A stretch of DNA of 64,000 bases from Mesorhizobium metallidurans STM 2683 (GCF_000350085.1 NZ_CAUM01000067.1:30117-94116), one strand, 5' to 3'; shown: positions 15,922 through 25,566, numbered from the stretch's first letter. Notes: generated from the letters alone by a model not told the origin. A program made the numbers and translations.

Positions 15922-17703
15922 GTGCTTTCCAGAAACCACCCGCAAGTCTATGCCCGCCGGATGCGCGCGGTGCTGATCAGGTCGCTGCCGCTGCTCGAGG
16001 CGCGCGGCATCGCAGTCGTCATCCTCGCCGGCGTAGTCGGTGTGATTGCGGGCATATTCGTCACCGCGATGAGCCAGATGGTGCTGGACCTGCACGGGCT
16101 GCTGTTCGGCGTTCAGCCGGGCGGGCGGCTTTCGGCGATGTTTTCGCTGAAGAGCCCGGTGCAGGCGCTGATCCCGGCGATCGGCGGCATCCTGCTCGGA
16201 TTGACCGTGATCTGGTTGAGGATTCGAAAATTCCGCACGCCCGTCGATCCGATCGAAGCCAATGCGCTTTACGGCGGGCGCATGTCCCTGACCGACACGT
16301 TCATCATCGCCGGCCAGACGATGATCTCGAGCGGCTTCGGCGCCTCGGTCGGGCTGGAGGCCGGCTATACGCAAGTCGGTTCCGGCCTGGCGTCGCGGCT
16401 GGCGCGCGTCTTCAGGCTGCGCCGCAACGATGTCCGCATCCTGGTCGGCTGTGGTGCTGCCGGCGCGATCGCGGCCGCCTTCGATGCGCCGCTGACCGGC
16501 GCCTTCTATGGTTTCGAGCTGGTCATCGGCATCTACTCGGTCGCCAATGTCGCGCCGGTGATGACGGCGGCGATCGCGGCCTCGCTGACCGCCGAGGTCT
16601 TCGGCGGCGTTCCGTTTCCGCTGGAACTCTCCGGCCTGCCGGCGCTCACCGCCAGCCAGTATCTGCCGTTCCTGCTGCTGGGATTGCTGGGCGGTGCCGC
16701 CTCGATCGCCATCATGCAACTGGTGACCCTGATCGAGCGTGGTTTCGTGCGGCTGTCGATCGATGCCGCGCTGCGCCCCTTCATCGGCGGCTGCATCGTC
16801 GGGCTGCTTGGGCTGATCACGCCGCAGGTCCTATCCAGCGGCCACGGCGCGCTGCATCGTGAATTCGCGATGAATTACGGGCTTGCCGTGGTGACCAGCG
16901 TCTTCTTGCTGAAACTGGCGGCATCGGCGGTCTCGCTGGGCTCGGGCTTTCGCGGCGGACTGTTCTTCGCCTCGCTGTTCCTCGGCACCCTGCTCGGCAA
17001 GATGTTCGCCGAAATCATGGCCGTCGTTTCGCCGGCAACCGGCATCGATCCCGCCGTCGCCGCCGTGGTCGGCATGACGTCGCTCGCCGTCGGCGTCGTC
17101 GGCGGCCCGCTGACGATGACGTTCCTGGCTCTGGAATCGACCCGCGACCTGACGCTCACCGGCGTGGTGCTGGCGGCCTCGATCATGGCGGCGATCCTGG
17201 TGCGCGAAACCTTCGGCTATTCCTTCTCGACATGGCGTTTCCATCTGCGCGGCGAGACGATCCGCAGCGCGCATGATGTCGGCTGGATGCGCAGCCTGAC
17301 GGTCGGCTCGATGATGCGCAAGGATGTCCGCACCATCGATGCCTCGAAAACGCTTTCCACCTTTCGCAAGGAAGTGCCGCTTGGTTCGGCCCAGCGCGTT
17401 ATCGCGGTCGACGCCGGGCAGCATTATGTCGGTGTGCTGATCGTCGCCGAACTGCACAGCGACCTGTCCGACGGCGAGACGCCGGTGCTGTCGCTCGCCA
17501 AGTACAGGGATGCCGTCCTGGTGCCGACCATGAATGTGCAATCGGCGGCCGAGACTTTCCAGCGCGCCGGCGCCGAGGAATTGGCCGTGGTCGAGGATTT
17601 CACCGACCGCGTCGTCGTCGGGCTCCTGACCGAAGGCCATCTGATGCGGCGCTACGCCGAGGAACTCGACAAGGCACGGCGGGATTTGTCTGGTGAGGGG
17701 TAG
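15922..17703 (+). CDS. ClC-family chloride channel/antiporter with C-terminal CBS domains
   Basis: From GTG 15922 the product is 593 residues; ATG 15961 is an alternative. The in-frame Arg-rich stretch upstream looks non-coding. About ten membrane helices span residues ~20-435. ClC landmarks are visible: SSGFGASVGLEAGYTQ, where the gating Glu lies in a GLEAG variant of GREGP, APLTGAFYGFEL, and GSGFRGGLFFASLFLG. The last ~150 residues contain CBS-like repeats (VGSMMRKDVRTID, LVPTMNVQSAAETF). It should move chloride or another anion across the inner membrane. Confidence 0.88.
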   Translation: MLSRNHPQVYARRMRAVLIRSLPLLEARGIAVVILAGVVGVIAGIFVTAMSQMVLDLHGLLFGVQPGGRLSAMFSLKSPVQALIPAIGGILLGLTVIWLRIRKFRTPVDPIEANALYGGRMSLTDTFIIAGQTMISSGFGASVGLEAGYTQVGSGLASRLARVFRLRRNDVRILVGCGAAGAIAAAFDAPLTGAFYGFELVIGIYSVANVAPVMTAAIAASLTAEVFGGVPFPLELSGLPALTASQYLPFLLLGLLGGAASIAIMQLVTLIERGFVRLSIDAALRPFIGGCIVGLLGLITPQVLSSGHGALHREFAMNYGLAVVTSVFLLKLAASAVSLGSGFRGGLFFASLFLGTLLGKMFAEIMAVVSPATGIDPAVAAVVGMTSLAVGVVGGPLTMTFLALESTRDLTLTGVVLAASIMAAILVRETFGYSFSTWRFHLRGETIRSAHDVGWMRSLTVGSMMRKDVRTIDASKTLSTFRKEVPLGSAQRVIAVDAGQHYVGVLIVAELHSDLSDGETPVLSLAKYRDAVLVPTMNVQSAAETFQRAGAEELAVVEDFTDRVVVGLLTEGHLMRRYAEELDKARRDLSGEG

Positions 17704-17721
17704 GGGCGGCCGGGGAGGTTG

Positions 17722-17967
17722 CTAGCCTCCGGCAAGACGCGGCAGCAGAAAAATCTCCGCCCCCTGCGGCAATTCCTTCGACCAGGTATCGCGATAAATC
17801 GTCCCGTCGATCGCCACCGCAATGCCCTTCTCGATCAAGGGCTCGAGGCCGGGATACTGCTCAGCCAGCTTCCTGAACAGCTCCCGAATATCCTTCGCCT
17901 CGATCTCGACCTTGCTCTTGCCTCCGGCGAGCGCGGCGAGCGATCCCCAGAGCGTTACTTCGACCAT
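17722..17967 (-). CDS. MoaD/ThiS-family small sulfur-carrier-like protein
   Basis: The 81-residue ubiquitin-fold protein ends in the diagnostic LLPRLAGG di-glycine, the site of adenylation and thiocarboxylation in MoaD/ThiS proteins. It is the last gene of the molybdenum hydroxylase operon; its ATG overlaps the TGA of the large subunit by one base. This points to a role in cofactor sulfuration or supply for that enzyme. Whether it replaces or supplements a canonical MoaD elsewhere is unknown. Confidence 0.85.
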   Translation of the reverse strand: MVEVTLWGSLAALAGGKSKVEIEAKDIRELFRKLAEQYPGLEPLIEKGIAVAIDGTIYRDTWSKELPQGAEIFLLPRLAGG

Positions 17968-20237
17968 CAGCCTTCCCGTTCCGCCTCGATCGCCGCCAGG
18001 ATGCGCGGCGGCGACATCGGGATGTGCGTCATGCGCACGCCGACCGCGTTCGACACCGCATTGGCGATCGCCGCCAGCGGCGGCACGATCGAGGTCTCGC
18101 CGACGCCGCGCACCCCGTAGGGGTGGTTGGGATTGGGGATCTCGAGGATCTGCGTGTCGATCATCGGCAGGTCCGAGCAGACCGGGATGCGGTAGTCGAG
18201 GAAGCCGGGGTTCTGCAGCCGCCCGTCCTTGCCGTAGATATACTCCTCGTTGAGCGCCCAGCCGATGCCTTGCGCGGCACCGCCCTGGTACTGCCCCTCG
18301 ACATAGGTCGGGTGCACCGCCTTGCCGGCGTCCTGCACGACGGTGTAGCGCAGCACCCTGGTGGAGCCGGTCTCGGGATCCACCTCGATATCGCAGATAT
18401 GGGTGGCGAAGGAGACGCCGGCGCCGTCGGCGACGAGTTCGCTGTGGCCGGCGATGGGTCCGCCCGTCTTGCCCGACGCGGCCGCGATCTCCTTCAGCGA
18501 CAGCGCGGCTAGGTTGCCGTACTTCTCGCCCTTGGCAATGGCGTGGCCCTTTTCCCAGATCACGTCGTCCACCGGGATGTCCCACGTCTGCGCGGCGCGC
18601 TCGCGCAGGACCTTGATCGCGTTGCGGGCGGCCGAGATCGTCGCCATCGAGGAGGAGAAGGTGCCGCGGCTGCCGTCCGTCATGTCGTTGTAACCCAGGC
18701 TCGACGTATCGGCGACCACCGCCTTGACCTGCCCGTAGTCGATGCCGAGCTCCTCCGCCGCCACCAGCGACAGCGACGCGCGGGAACCACCCACATCGAC
18801 CGTGCCGACGGCAAGCGAGACCGAACCGTCCATGCCGATGTTGAGGTCGGTGCAGGTCTGGCCGCCGAAGTTGAACCAGAAGCCGCAAGCCATGCCGCGG
18901 CCCTGGTTCTTGCCGAGCGGCGCCTTCATGTGCGGATGGTTCTTCGCCGCTTCCAGCGTCGGGCCGATGCCGATCGGGCCGTAGACCGGACCGTAGGACG
19001 ATCTGGTGCCTTCCTGGGCGGCATTCCTGATCCGGAAATCGACCGGATCCATGCCGATCTCCTTGGCCAGCTCGTCGACGGCGCTTTCCACCGCGAACGC
19101 CGCCATCGGCGCCGACGGCGCGCGATAGGCCGCGGTCTTGGGCCGGTTGACCAGCACTTCGTAGCCGACCGTCTTGACGTTATCGAGCTTGTAGCAGGCA
19201 AAGGCGGTCATGGCGCCGATCTCGGCCCACATCCCGGCATAGGGGCCGCAGCTATAGCGCAGCGTCGCTTCGGCCGCGGTGATCGTGCCGTCCTTGCGGG
19301 CGCCGATCCTGACGTCGATCGAGGTGGCGCTGGTCGGGCCGGAGGCGCGGAACACCTCGTCTCGCGTCATGACCAGCTTGACCGGGCGGCCCGCCTTGCG
19401 CGACAGCGCCAGCGCCACCGGCTCGGCCCAGACATGGGTCTTGCCGCCAAAACCGCCGCCGATCTCCGAGGAGGTGACGCGCAGCTTCGAGGCCTCCATG
19501 CCAAGCAGTTGGGCGCAATGCTGGCGATAGACGAAATGGCCTTGCGTGCAGACCCAGAGGTCGGCGGTGCCGTCGGAGCTGACATTGGCCACGCAGGCAT
19601 GCGGCTCGATATAACCCTGATGCGTCTGCTCGGTCTTGAAGGAACGTTCGACGACGAAGTCGGCCTGGCCGAAACCTTCTTGGATGTCGCCATGGCCAAA
19701 CTGGGTGCGCTTGGTGACGTTGGAAGGCTTGACGGGCTTTTCGTCAAGGCCCTCGGTGAAGATGGCGTCGTTGAGCAGGGGTGCCGTGTGCTTCATCGCC
19801 TCGTCGACATCGACCACATGCGGCAGCACCTCATAGTCGACCTCGATCAGCTTCAGCGCCTGCCTCGCCGTGCGGGCATCGACCGCGGCGACCGCGGCCA
19901 CGGCATGGCCGTCATAGAACGCCTTCTCGCGCGCCATGCAATTGTCGAGGATGTCGTACATGGCGGCATCGCCATCGGTGAGGTCGGGCAGGTCGGCCGC
20001 GGTGATCACCGCCTTGACGCCGGCGAGCTTCTCCGCCTTCGACGTGTCGATCTTCCTGATTTTGGCGTGGGCGTGCGGGCTTCGGAGCACGCGCCCGACC
20101 AGTTGCCCGGCCATGTTGAAGTCGGCGCCATAGCGTGCGCGGCCCGTCACCTTGTCGACGCCGTCGGGACGGATTGGACGCGTGCCGACGGATGTGAAAC
20201 TGCGTCCGGAGTAGCGCGGATCGAAATTCATCGTCAT
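17967..20237 (-). CDS. xanthine dehydrogenase/CO dehydrogenase family, molybdopterin-binding large subunit
   Basis: The 756-residue subunit shows GVDKVTGRARYGADFN at the start, then the aldehyde oxidase/xanthine dehydrogenase a/b domain (LRSPHAHAKIRKIDTSKAEK) and Mo-binding motifs GGGFGGKTHVWAEPVAL, YRAPSAPMAAFAVE and GVRGVGETSIVPPLAA with the active-site Glu. It lacks the AYRGAG or CSFR loops of true CO dehydrogenase, so the substrate is some other aldehyde, N-heterocycle or aromatic CoA ester. It forms an operon with the small and medium subunits upstream through 4-nt overlaps. Confidence 0.9.
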   Translation of the reverse strand: MTMNFDPRYSGRSFTSVGTRPIRPDGVDKVTGRARYGADFNMAGQLVGRVLRSPHAHAKIRKIDTSKAEKLAGVKAVITAADLPDLTDGDAAMYDILDNCMAREKAFYDGHAVAAVAAVDARTARQALKLIEVDYEVLPHVVDVDEAMKHTAPLLNDAIFTEGLDEKPVKPSNVTKRTQFGHGDIQEGFGQADFVVERSFKTEQTHQGYIEPHACVANVSSDGTADLWVCTQGHFVYRQHCAQLLGMEASKLRVTSSEIGGGFGGKTHVWAEPVALALSRKAGRPVKLVMTRDEVFRASGPTSATSIDVRIGARKDGTITAAEATLRYSCGPYAGMWAEIGAMTAFACYKLDNVKTVGYEVLVNRPKTAAYRAPSAPMAAFAVESAVDELAKEIGMDPVDFRIRNAAQEGTRSSYGPVYGPIGIGPTLEAAKNHPHMKAPLGKNQGRGMACGFWFNFGGQTCTDLNIGMDGSVSLAVGTVDVGGSRASLSLVAAEELGIDYGQVKAVVADTSSLGYNDMTDGSRGTFSSSMATISAARNAIKVLRERAAQTWDIPVDDVIWEKGHAIAKGEKYGNLAALSLKEIAAASGKTGGPIAGHSELVADGAGVSFATHICDIEVDPETGSTRVLRYTVVQDAGKAVHPTYVEGQYQGGAAQGIGWALNEEYIYGKDGRLQNPGFLDYRIPVCSDLPMIDTQILEIPNPNHPYGVRGVGETSIVPPLAAIANAVSNAVGVRMTHIPMSPPRILAAIEAEREG

Positions 20238-20713
20238 GCTCCCTTCATCACGCTTGCCGCGTCCTGGACGGCGCGCACGATCTTGTCATAGCCGGTGCAA
20301 CGGCAAAGGTTCCCGGCAAGGCCGAAGCGGATTTCCTCTTCGGTCGGATCGGGGTTCTTGGCCAAAAGGTCCTTGGCCGCGATCAGGAAACCAGGCGTGC
20401 AGATGCCGCATTGAAGGGCGGCGTGTTCGAGGAATTTCTGCTGCAGCGGATGCAGACTGTCGCCATGCGCCATGCCCTCGATGGTCTCGACGCGCCGGCC
20501 CTCGGCCTCGGCGCCGAGCACCAGGCACGAGCACACCAGCCGGTCGTCGAGGATGATGCTGCAGGCGCCGCAGTCGCCGGTGCCGCAGCCTTCCTTGGCG
20601 CCCGTCAGCCCGAGGCGGTCGCGCAGGACGTCGAGCAGCGTCTCATCGGGCTGGCAAAGGTACTCGACGTCGTCGCCGTTGATTGTCGTTGAAACTGCTA
20701 CACCAGCCATCAT
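20234..20713 (-). CDS. molybdenum hydroxylase (2Fe-2S) small subunit
   Basis: This 159-residue protein has the two expected clusters: plant-type CGTGDCGACSIILDD with its downstream CSC, and the C-terminal CGICTPGF...NLCRCTGY. It passes electrons between the Mo site and FAD in the three-subunit enzyme. Its start overlaps the end of the FAD-subunit gene and its stop overlaps the start of the large-subunit gene. Confidence 0.93.
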   Translation of the reverse strand: MMAGVAVSTTINGDDVEYLCQPDETLLDVLRDRLGLTGAKEGCGTGDCGACSIILDDRLVCSCLVLGAEAEGRRVETIEGMAHGDSLHPLQQKFLEHAALQCGICTPGFLIAAKDLLAKNPDPTEEEIRFGLAGNLCRCTGYDKIVRAVQDAASVMKGA

Positions 20714-21570
20714 TTGCCTCCTGCACGCTTATAGGCGGCGATAGCGGCCCGCTTGGCCAGCACCCCCGCAACTTTCCTTCTGAATTCGATGGTGCCCCGC
20801 TTGTCGTCGATGGGGCGGCAGGCCCCCGAGCAGACCTTGGCGAGCCGCTCCAGCGTGGCTTCGTCAAGCTTGGAACCAACGAGAACCTCCGCAGCCTCCT
20901 CGACCAGAATCACCGTCGCTGCCACGGCGCCCAGCGCCAGTCGCGCCGATTTGACACGACCTTGCTCATCGAGCGTCAGGTTCACGCCGGCGCTCACCAC
21001 CGCGATATCCATCTCCGTACGTGGAATGAAACGCAGATAGGCATCGCCCGCACGCGGCGGGCGACGGTCGAGCAGGATCGCCTCGATGATCTCGCCCTTG
21101 GCGAGCGACGTCTTGCCCGGCCCGGTCGGCACCGCTTCCACGGCAATCGTGCGCCGGCCTCCCGGCCCAACGACCACCGCCTTGGCGCCGGCGGCCACCA
21201 GGGCCGGCACGCTGTCGGCGGCCGGCGAGGCGTTGCACAGATTCCCAACGATGGTGCAGCGTCCCTGCACCTGCTTCGAGCCGATCAGGTTCGCGGCTTC
21301 GACGACGCCGGGCCACGCCTTCTTCAGGGCCTTGCTCTCGCCCAGCACGGCGCAGGGGACCGCAGCACCTATGCCAAAACCTTCCGACGTTTCCCGGATC
21401 TCGTTCAAGCCCTCGATCGCCTTGATGTCGACGATCAGGTCGGGTTCGATAAAGCCGCCTTTCATCCTCACCAAGAGGTCGCTGCCTCCGGCAAGTATGG
21501 CGGCCGTACCGGTCGACCCGGCCAGCAGGCCGGCGGCATCTTCAATTGAAAGCGGACGTATGTAACGCAT
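20710..21570 (-). CDS. molybdenum hydroxylase FAD-binding medium subunit
   Basis: The 286-residue protein matches CoxM-type FAD subunits. The first FAD loop is AILAGGSDLLVRMKGG (residues ~25-40) and the second is CTIVGNLCNASPAADSVPAL. It is the first gene of the four-gene operon (FAD subunit - FeS subunit - Mo subunit - MoaD-like). A regulator is not encoded beside it. Confidence 0.92.
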   Translation of the reverse strand: MRYIRPLSIEDAAGLLAGSTGTAAILAGGSDLLVRMKGGFIEPDLIVDIKAIEGLNEIRETSEGFGIGAAVPCAVLGESKALKKAWPGVVEAANLIGSKQVQGRCTIVGNLCNASPAADSVPALVAAGAKAVVVGPGGRRTIAVEAVPTGPGKTSLAKGEIIEAILLDRRPPRAGDAYLRFIPRTEMDIAVVSAGVNLTLDEQGRVKSARLALGAVAATVILVEEAAEVLVGSKLDEATLERLAKVCSGACRPIDDKRGTIEFRRKVAGVLAKRAAIAAYKRAGGK

Positions 21571-21761
21571 CGTCTCCCCTTGGTGGTCATAATCACGTCA
21601 ACCGTTATAGAGCGTCTCTTCATAATGGCCATCCTGTTCGTGCATTCGCGGATTAGGCCAGGCGCCGCAATTTCAGTCCCCAATGAACCAGGACTGACGG
21701 GCGTCGCTGCGGACGCACTCCGCCAGTCCTCCGGATCAATCGTTGTCGAGGCTGTCTAGTC

Positions 21762-23405
21762 TCAATGCTCGATCGGGCCTTTCGGCATGACCAGCGCGGT
21801 GCCGGCGGTGGTCGGGCGCTCGATCATGCGGCGGACGCGGGGCGGCTCGGCGCCGCTGTGCAGCGCCCTTATGCGCTCGCCGACCACGGCGTCGGCATGG
21901 GTCGCCCGCTTGTTGTGGCGGATATATTCGAGCCATGTCGGCGTGTGGTAGTGCTCGATCCACACGGATGGGTTTTCCAAGTCCCGCGCGAGCGTCCAGT
22001 TGCGGGCGCCATCCCTGCGGCGGATACGGCCGCGTTCGGCCATGGTGGCGAGGAATTCCGTAACATCCTCCTCGCGGATGATGTACTCGATCATGATGGC
22101 GATGGGGCCGCTGCGCGGCTTGAGGTCGAGCCCAAGATGCGGCTCCTTGAAGCGGTTCAGCGGATCGAGGTTGAGCACCGCATGCTGCGGCAACGGCAAA
22201 AGCAGGCCGATGGCGCCGCCCGCAAGCATCGCCACGCTTGCCGCGATCAGCGCGGTTTCGGCGCCATGGGCGTCGGCAACGACGCCCCAGATCCAGCTGC
22301 CGAGCGCGATGCCGCCGAAGGTCGCCGTCTGATAGACCGAGAGCACCCGGCCGACCACCCAGCGCGGCGTCGACATCTGCACCGTTACGTTGAAATGCGA
22401 CAGCGCGAGCACCCAGCAGGCGCCGCCGACGAGCAGCCCGAGCGAGGTCTGCCAGGCGTTGTGGCTGACGGCGGCATTGAAGGCGCAGAGCGCGAAACCG
22501 GCGAATGCCATGCGCACCATCGTCTCGCTGGTCAGGAGCTGGCGCAACCGGACGCTGATCAGCGCGCCGCCGACCGCGCCGATGCCGAAAGCGCCGAGCA
22601 TGATGCCGTAGGTCAAGGCATCGCCCTTGACGACGTCGCGCGCCACCAGCGGCAGCAGGGCGAGCACCGCGCCGGCGCTGAAGCCGAAGGCCGAACCCCT
22701 GACCAGAACCTTGCCGATATTGGGCGACATGGCGACATAGCGCAGGCCGGCGCCCATTGCCGCTCCCAGCGTCTCGCGCGGCAGCGTCGATGCCGGCAGC
22801 TCCGGTTTCCAGCGGGCAAGCACGATGATGAGGCCGACATAGCTCAATGCGTTTGCGGCAAAGGCCGCGGCAGCACCGGCAGCGGCGACGATGATGCCGC
22901 CGATTGCCGGGCCGACGCTGCGCGTCAGGTTGAAGCCGAGCGAATTAAGCGCCACCGCCGCCGGCAGCTTGTTGCGCGGCACCATGTCGCCGACGGCAGC
23001 CTGCCAGGACGGGTTGTTGAGCGCTGTGCCGCTGTCGATCAGGAAGGTGAAGGCAAGCAGCGTCCACGGCGTTATCAGGCCAAGATAGGTGAAGGCCGTC
23101 AGCAGCACCGAGACAACCAGCATGAAGGTCTGGGCGACAAGCATGACCTTGCGCCGGTTGAAGCTGTCGGCGATGGCGCCGGCGACGAGCGCAAACAGCA
23201 TGATCGGCAAAGTGGTCGAGGCCTGGACGAGCGCGACCTGGTAGGACGAGGTAGCGATGGTGGTCATCATCCAGGCGGCGCCGACGCCCTGGATCAGGCC
23301 GCCGAAATTCGAGACCAGGCTGGCGGACCAGACGGCGCGGAAAATCCCGTGCCGGAACGGCGCCAGCGCCGAGACGCGTTCGCTGTCCGGCTCGTCGTCG
23401 ATCAT
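21762..23405 (-). CDS. MFS exporter with C-terminal soluble domain
   Basis: The 547-residue protein has about 12 membrane helices over residues ~20-410 and belongs to the EntS-like/MFS_3 branch (FRAVWSASLVSNFGGLIQGV, ADSFNRRKVMLVAQ). It adds a cytosolic domain of ~110 residues (IAIMIEYIIREEDVTEFLAT, WIEHYHTPTWLEYIRHNKR) that resembles an antibiotic-biosynthesis-monooxygenase fold. This architecture is common in Hyphomicrobiales; the cargo is unknown. A degenerate palindromic repeat lies upstream near 23500-23530. Confidence 0.85.
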   Translation of the reverse strand: MIDDEPDSERVSALAPFRHGIFRAVWSASLVSNFGGLIQGVGAAWMMTTIATSSYQVALVQASTTLPIMLFALVAGAIADSFNRRKVMLVAQTFMLVVSVLLTAFTYLGLITPWTLLAFTFLIDSGTALNNPSWQAAVGDMVPRNKLPAAVALNSLGFNLTRSVGPAIGGIIVAAAGAAAAFAANALSYVGLIIVLARWKPELPASTLPRETLGAAMGAGLRYVAMSPNIGKVLVRGSAFGFSAGAVLALLPLVARDVVKGDALTYGIMLGAFGIGAVGGALISVRLRQLLTSETMVRMAFAGFALCAFNAAVSHNAWQTSLGLLVGGACWVLALSHFNVTVQMSTPRWVVGRVLSVYQTATFGGIALGSWIWGVVADAHGAETALIAASVAMLAGGAIGLLLPLPQHAVLNLDPLNRFKEPHLGLDLKPRSGPIAIMIEYIIREEDVTEFLATMAERGRIRRRDGARNWTLARDLENPSVWIEHYHTPTWLEYIRHNKRATHADAVVGERIRALHSGAEPPRVRRMIERPTTAGTALVMPKGPIEH

Positions 23406-23611
23406 AAATGCTTTCCCGACTTCAAATGCTCTTTGTCTTCCGGTGAATCGGTCCTCTCACACCGCTCCTTCAAAGTAGAACATCACATCGCAAAGGGCGA
23501 ACGCATTCTCGAAAAAGATCATGGTCCAACAACGAGATAGAGAGAGCGGAACCGGTCTGGCTGGAACTCGCCCAGCAGCAACCTCGACGTTTGCCGGGCA
23601 GCCTCAGCCGG

Positions 23612-23959
23612 TCATTGAATGCCGTCCCTGATAATCGCCGACACTTCGATCAGCCCTTCGAAATTGTCCGTGCGGCCCTGGCGGATGTCCTCGGCCTCGC
23701 GCAGCAGCCAGAGGCCAATGGAGATGAGGTTGGCGCGCAGCTCCCTGGGCAAGGCATTGTCACTGGAGCCGAGATCCTCGACGAAGGTTGTCCAGACGCT
23801 GTTGGTGAAATGCAGCGCCTCGATCGCTTCCGTCGAGCCGTGACCGGCGAGTGCGGCCGCCGACAACATGTCGATCGAGCGGGTGAGAAGCTGCCTCTCT
23901 CGGTTTCTTGCATCGGCCACGGAGCCGATCGGGATGTCGGCGTGGGAGAATTGATACAT
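23612..23959 (-). CDS. flaF: FlaF flagellar biosynthesis regulator homologue, outside a flagellar cluster
   Basis: The 115-residue protein opens with MYQFSHADIP and carries the family core (ALHFTNSVWTTFVEDLGSSD, ELRANLISIGLWLLREAEDI, NFEGLIEVSAIIRDG). FlaF works with FlbT in alphaproteobacteria to control flagellin synthesis and export. No other flagellar gene is in the window, so this is probably a second, orphan copy. It is monocistronic, with over 400 nt of empty sequence upstream. Confidence 0.88.
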   Translation of the reverse strand: MYQFSHADIPIGSVADARNRERQLLTRSIDMLSAAALAGHGSTEAIEALHFTNSVWTTFVEDLGSSDNALPRELRANLISIGLWLLREAEDIRQGRTDNFEGLIEVSAIIRDGIQ

Positions 23960-24392
23960 CGTTGGCGCTCTATCGTTCCGTTGAGAGTTATCGCGTCAGG
24001 CTGAGTTGCCGCAATTCCTGATGCCCGGCTGCTGACATCGCCAGCGGCCGGACCCGAATACGCATCACTTTCACGAAGGCACACACCAGACACGGGGGAC
24101 CGCGTCCAATCGGACCCTTCCAGGGAACGCGAAGCTATCCGCATCCGGCCCCGGAACGGCTCCGGAGCATGAGACTTTGGGTGATCGCCGCGCCCCCCGA
24201 GGAACGGCTGATTCGGGTACAATCTAACCGCAGACGAATCCGACTTCAAACGCGATTTAATACTGTGGAATCTTATAGGGCGCCGGGACTTCGTTAGACG
24301 CGCCGCGTGCCTTGCAGTCACGAAAAGCTCGAACCCGTTACAACCGTGCCGTTACGGCAACTGCGCATCGTGCTGCCCTTATGCGCGACGCG
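23960..24392. other. intergenic region, no gene supported
   Basis: The 433-bp stretch between the FlaF and deacetylase genes contains only short frames with poor codon use. It has slightly lower GC near 24200-24290. No terminator or clear promoter was identified. Confidence 0.6.
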
Positions 24393-25424
24393 TCAGCGAT
24401 CCTCGAACCCCGTCAGCACGCCGACGGCGTTGATGCCGATCTCCTCGACGGCATAGCCGCCTTCCATGACGAACAGCGTCGGCAGGCCGAGCCTGGCGAT
24501 GCGGCGGCCGATCTTGGGATAGTCGGCGCTTTTCAGCTTGAACTGGCTGATCGGATCCTTCTCGAAGGTATCGACGCCGAGCGAGACGATGACGACATCG
24601 GGAGCGTATGCGGTCAGCTTCGCGCAGCCATCCTCCAGGGAGGCGTTCCAGGCGTCCCATGACGTGCCGAACGGCATGGGGTAGTTGTGATTGAAGCCTT
24701 CGCCGGGGCCGGCGCCGCGTTCGTCGGCATGGCCGAGGAAGAACGGATATTCGGTCATCGGATCGCCATGCAGGTTGATGACCTGGATGTCGCCGCGGCT
24801 GTAGAAGATCTCCTGCGTGCCGTTGCCGTGATGGTAGTCGACGTCGAGGATCGAGACGCGCCGGGCGCCCTGGTCGCGGAACCATTGCGCGACGACGGCG
24901 GCGTTGTTGATGAAGCAATAGCCGCCCATGAAGGCGGCGCCGGCGTGATGGCCGGGCGGGCGGCAGAGCGCGAAGGCCGACGGCTCGCCGGCCTTGACCA
25001 GGGCGGCCGCGGTCAGCGCCACGTCATAGGAGGACTTGATCGCGTCCCAGGTGCCTTTGACGAAAGTGGCGCCGCCGTCGAAGGAGTAGAAGCCAAGCTG
25101 TGCATCGATGGTTTTCGGGCGCACGTCGCCGCGCAGGCCGCGCGTCGGCCAGGTGAAGGGGATAGCCGAGCCGGAACGGCCGGATGCTTCCCAGAGCGGC
25201 CACACGGTCGGCAGGAAATCGATATAGTCGTCCGTATGAACCTTCTTGGCGGCAGCCAGGTCGTGGCTCTCTGGTGGCAGGATCGGGCCGAGCTCTTCGC
25301 TCTCCACCCGCGCCTTGATGAACTCGGCGCGCGAGGGCTTTTCGAAAGCCGGGACGACGGCGCCCGCGATCAGTTCCACATTGCCGGCATGGCCGGCGTG
25401 AAGCGGGGAAAAAACAGTCTTCAT
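24393..25424 (-). CDS. histone-deacetylase family hydrolase, acetylpolyamine amidohydrolase-like
   Basis: The 343-residue protein starts at ATG 25424 behind AAGGA. It has the class II HDAC/AphA zinc-site motifs: CRPPGHHAG with the His-His dyad, LDVDYHHGNGTQEIFY (Asp and His ligands), SLGVDTFEKDP (Asp ligand) and MEGGYAVEEIG. Bacterial homologues of this length remove acetyl groups from polyamines. Two facts support that role here: it is divergent from an amidohydrolase that precedes a complete polyamine-type ABC transporter, and it lacks an acetoin (acuC) context. Confidence 0.85.
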   Translation of the reverse strand: MKTVFSPLHAGHAGNVELIAGAVVPAFEKPSRAEFIKARVESEELGPILPPESHDLAAAKKVHTDDYIDFLPTVWPLWEASGRSGSAIPFTWPTRGLRGDVRPKTIDAQLGFYSFDGGATFVKGTWDAIKSSYDVALTAAALVKAGEPSAFALCRPPGHHAGAAFMGGYCFINNAAVVAQWFRDQGARRVSILDVDYHHGNGTQEIFYSRGDIQVINLHGDPMTEYPFFLGHADERGAGPGEGFNHNYPMPFGTSWDAWNASLEDGCAKLTAYAPDVVIVSLGVDTFEKDPISQFKLKSADYPKIGRRIARLGLPTLFVMEGGYAVEEIGINAVGVLTGFEDR

Positions 25425-25566
25425 GAAAATCCTTCCGTGGCGAAACCGAGCGACGGTAACCATGCGCCGCCGTTTTTAACAAGCCGCTGGGCCAAGCGGC
25501 TATGGCTTGCTGGCTCGGCGGCCGGTCGTCTAGCGTGCCGGAATCGCAATCAACCCGCAGGCAATC

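Noticed and set aside
18543..20291. 582-codon frame on the plus strand opposite the molybdenum hydroxylase large subunit
   Set aside because: Shadow frame; the minus-strand gene has all the Mo-binding motifs and overlaps its operon partners exactly.
17967..21570. Aerobic carbon monoxide dehydrogenase
   Set aside because: The subunit layout is similar, but the large subunit lacks the diagnostic Cys-containing active-site loop.
21765..23540. 591-codon frame on the plus strand opposite the MFS exporter
   Set aside because: Composition is extremely Arg/Asp/Glu/Gln-rich, with no membrane or domain pattern; antisense shadow.
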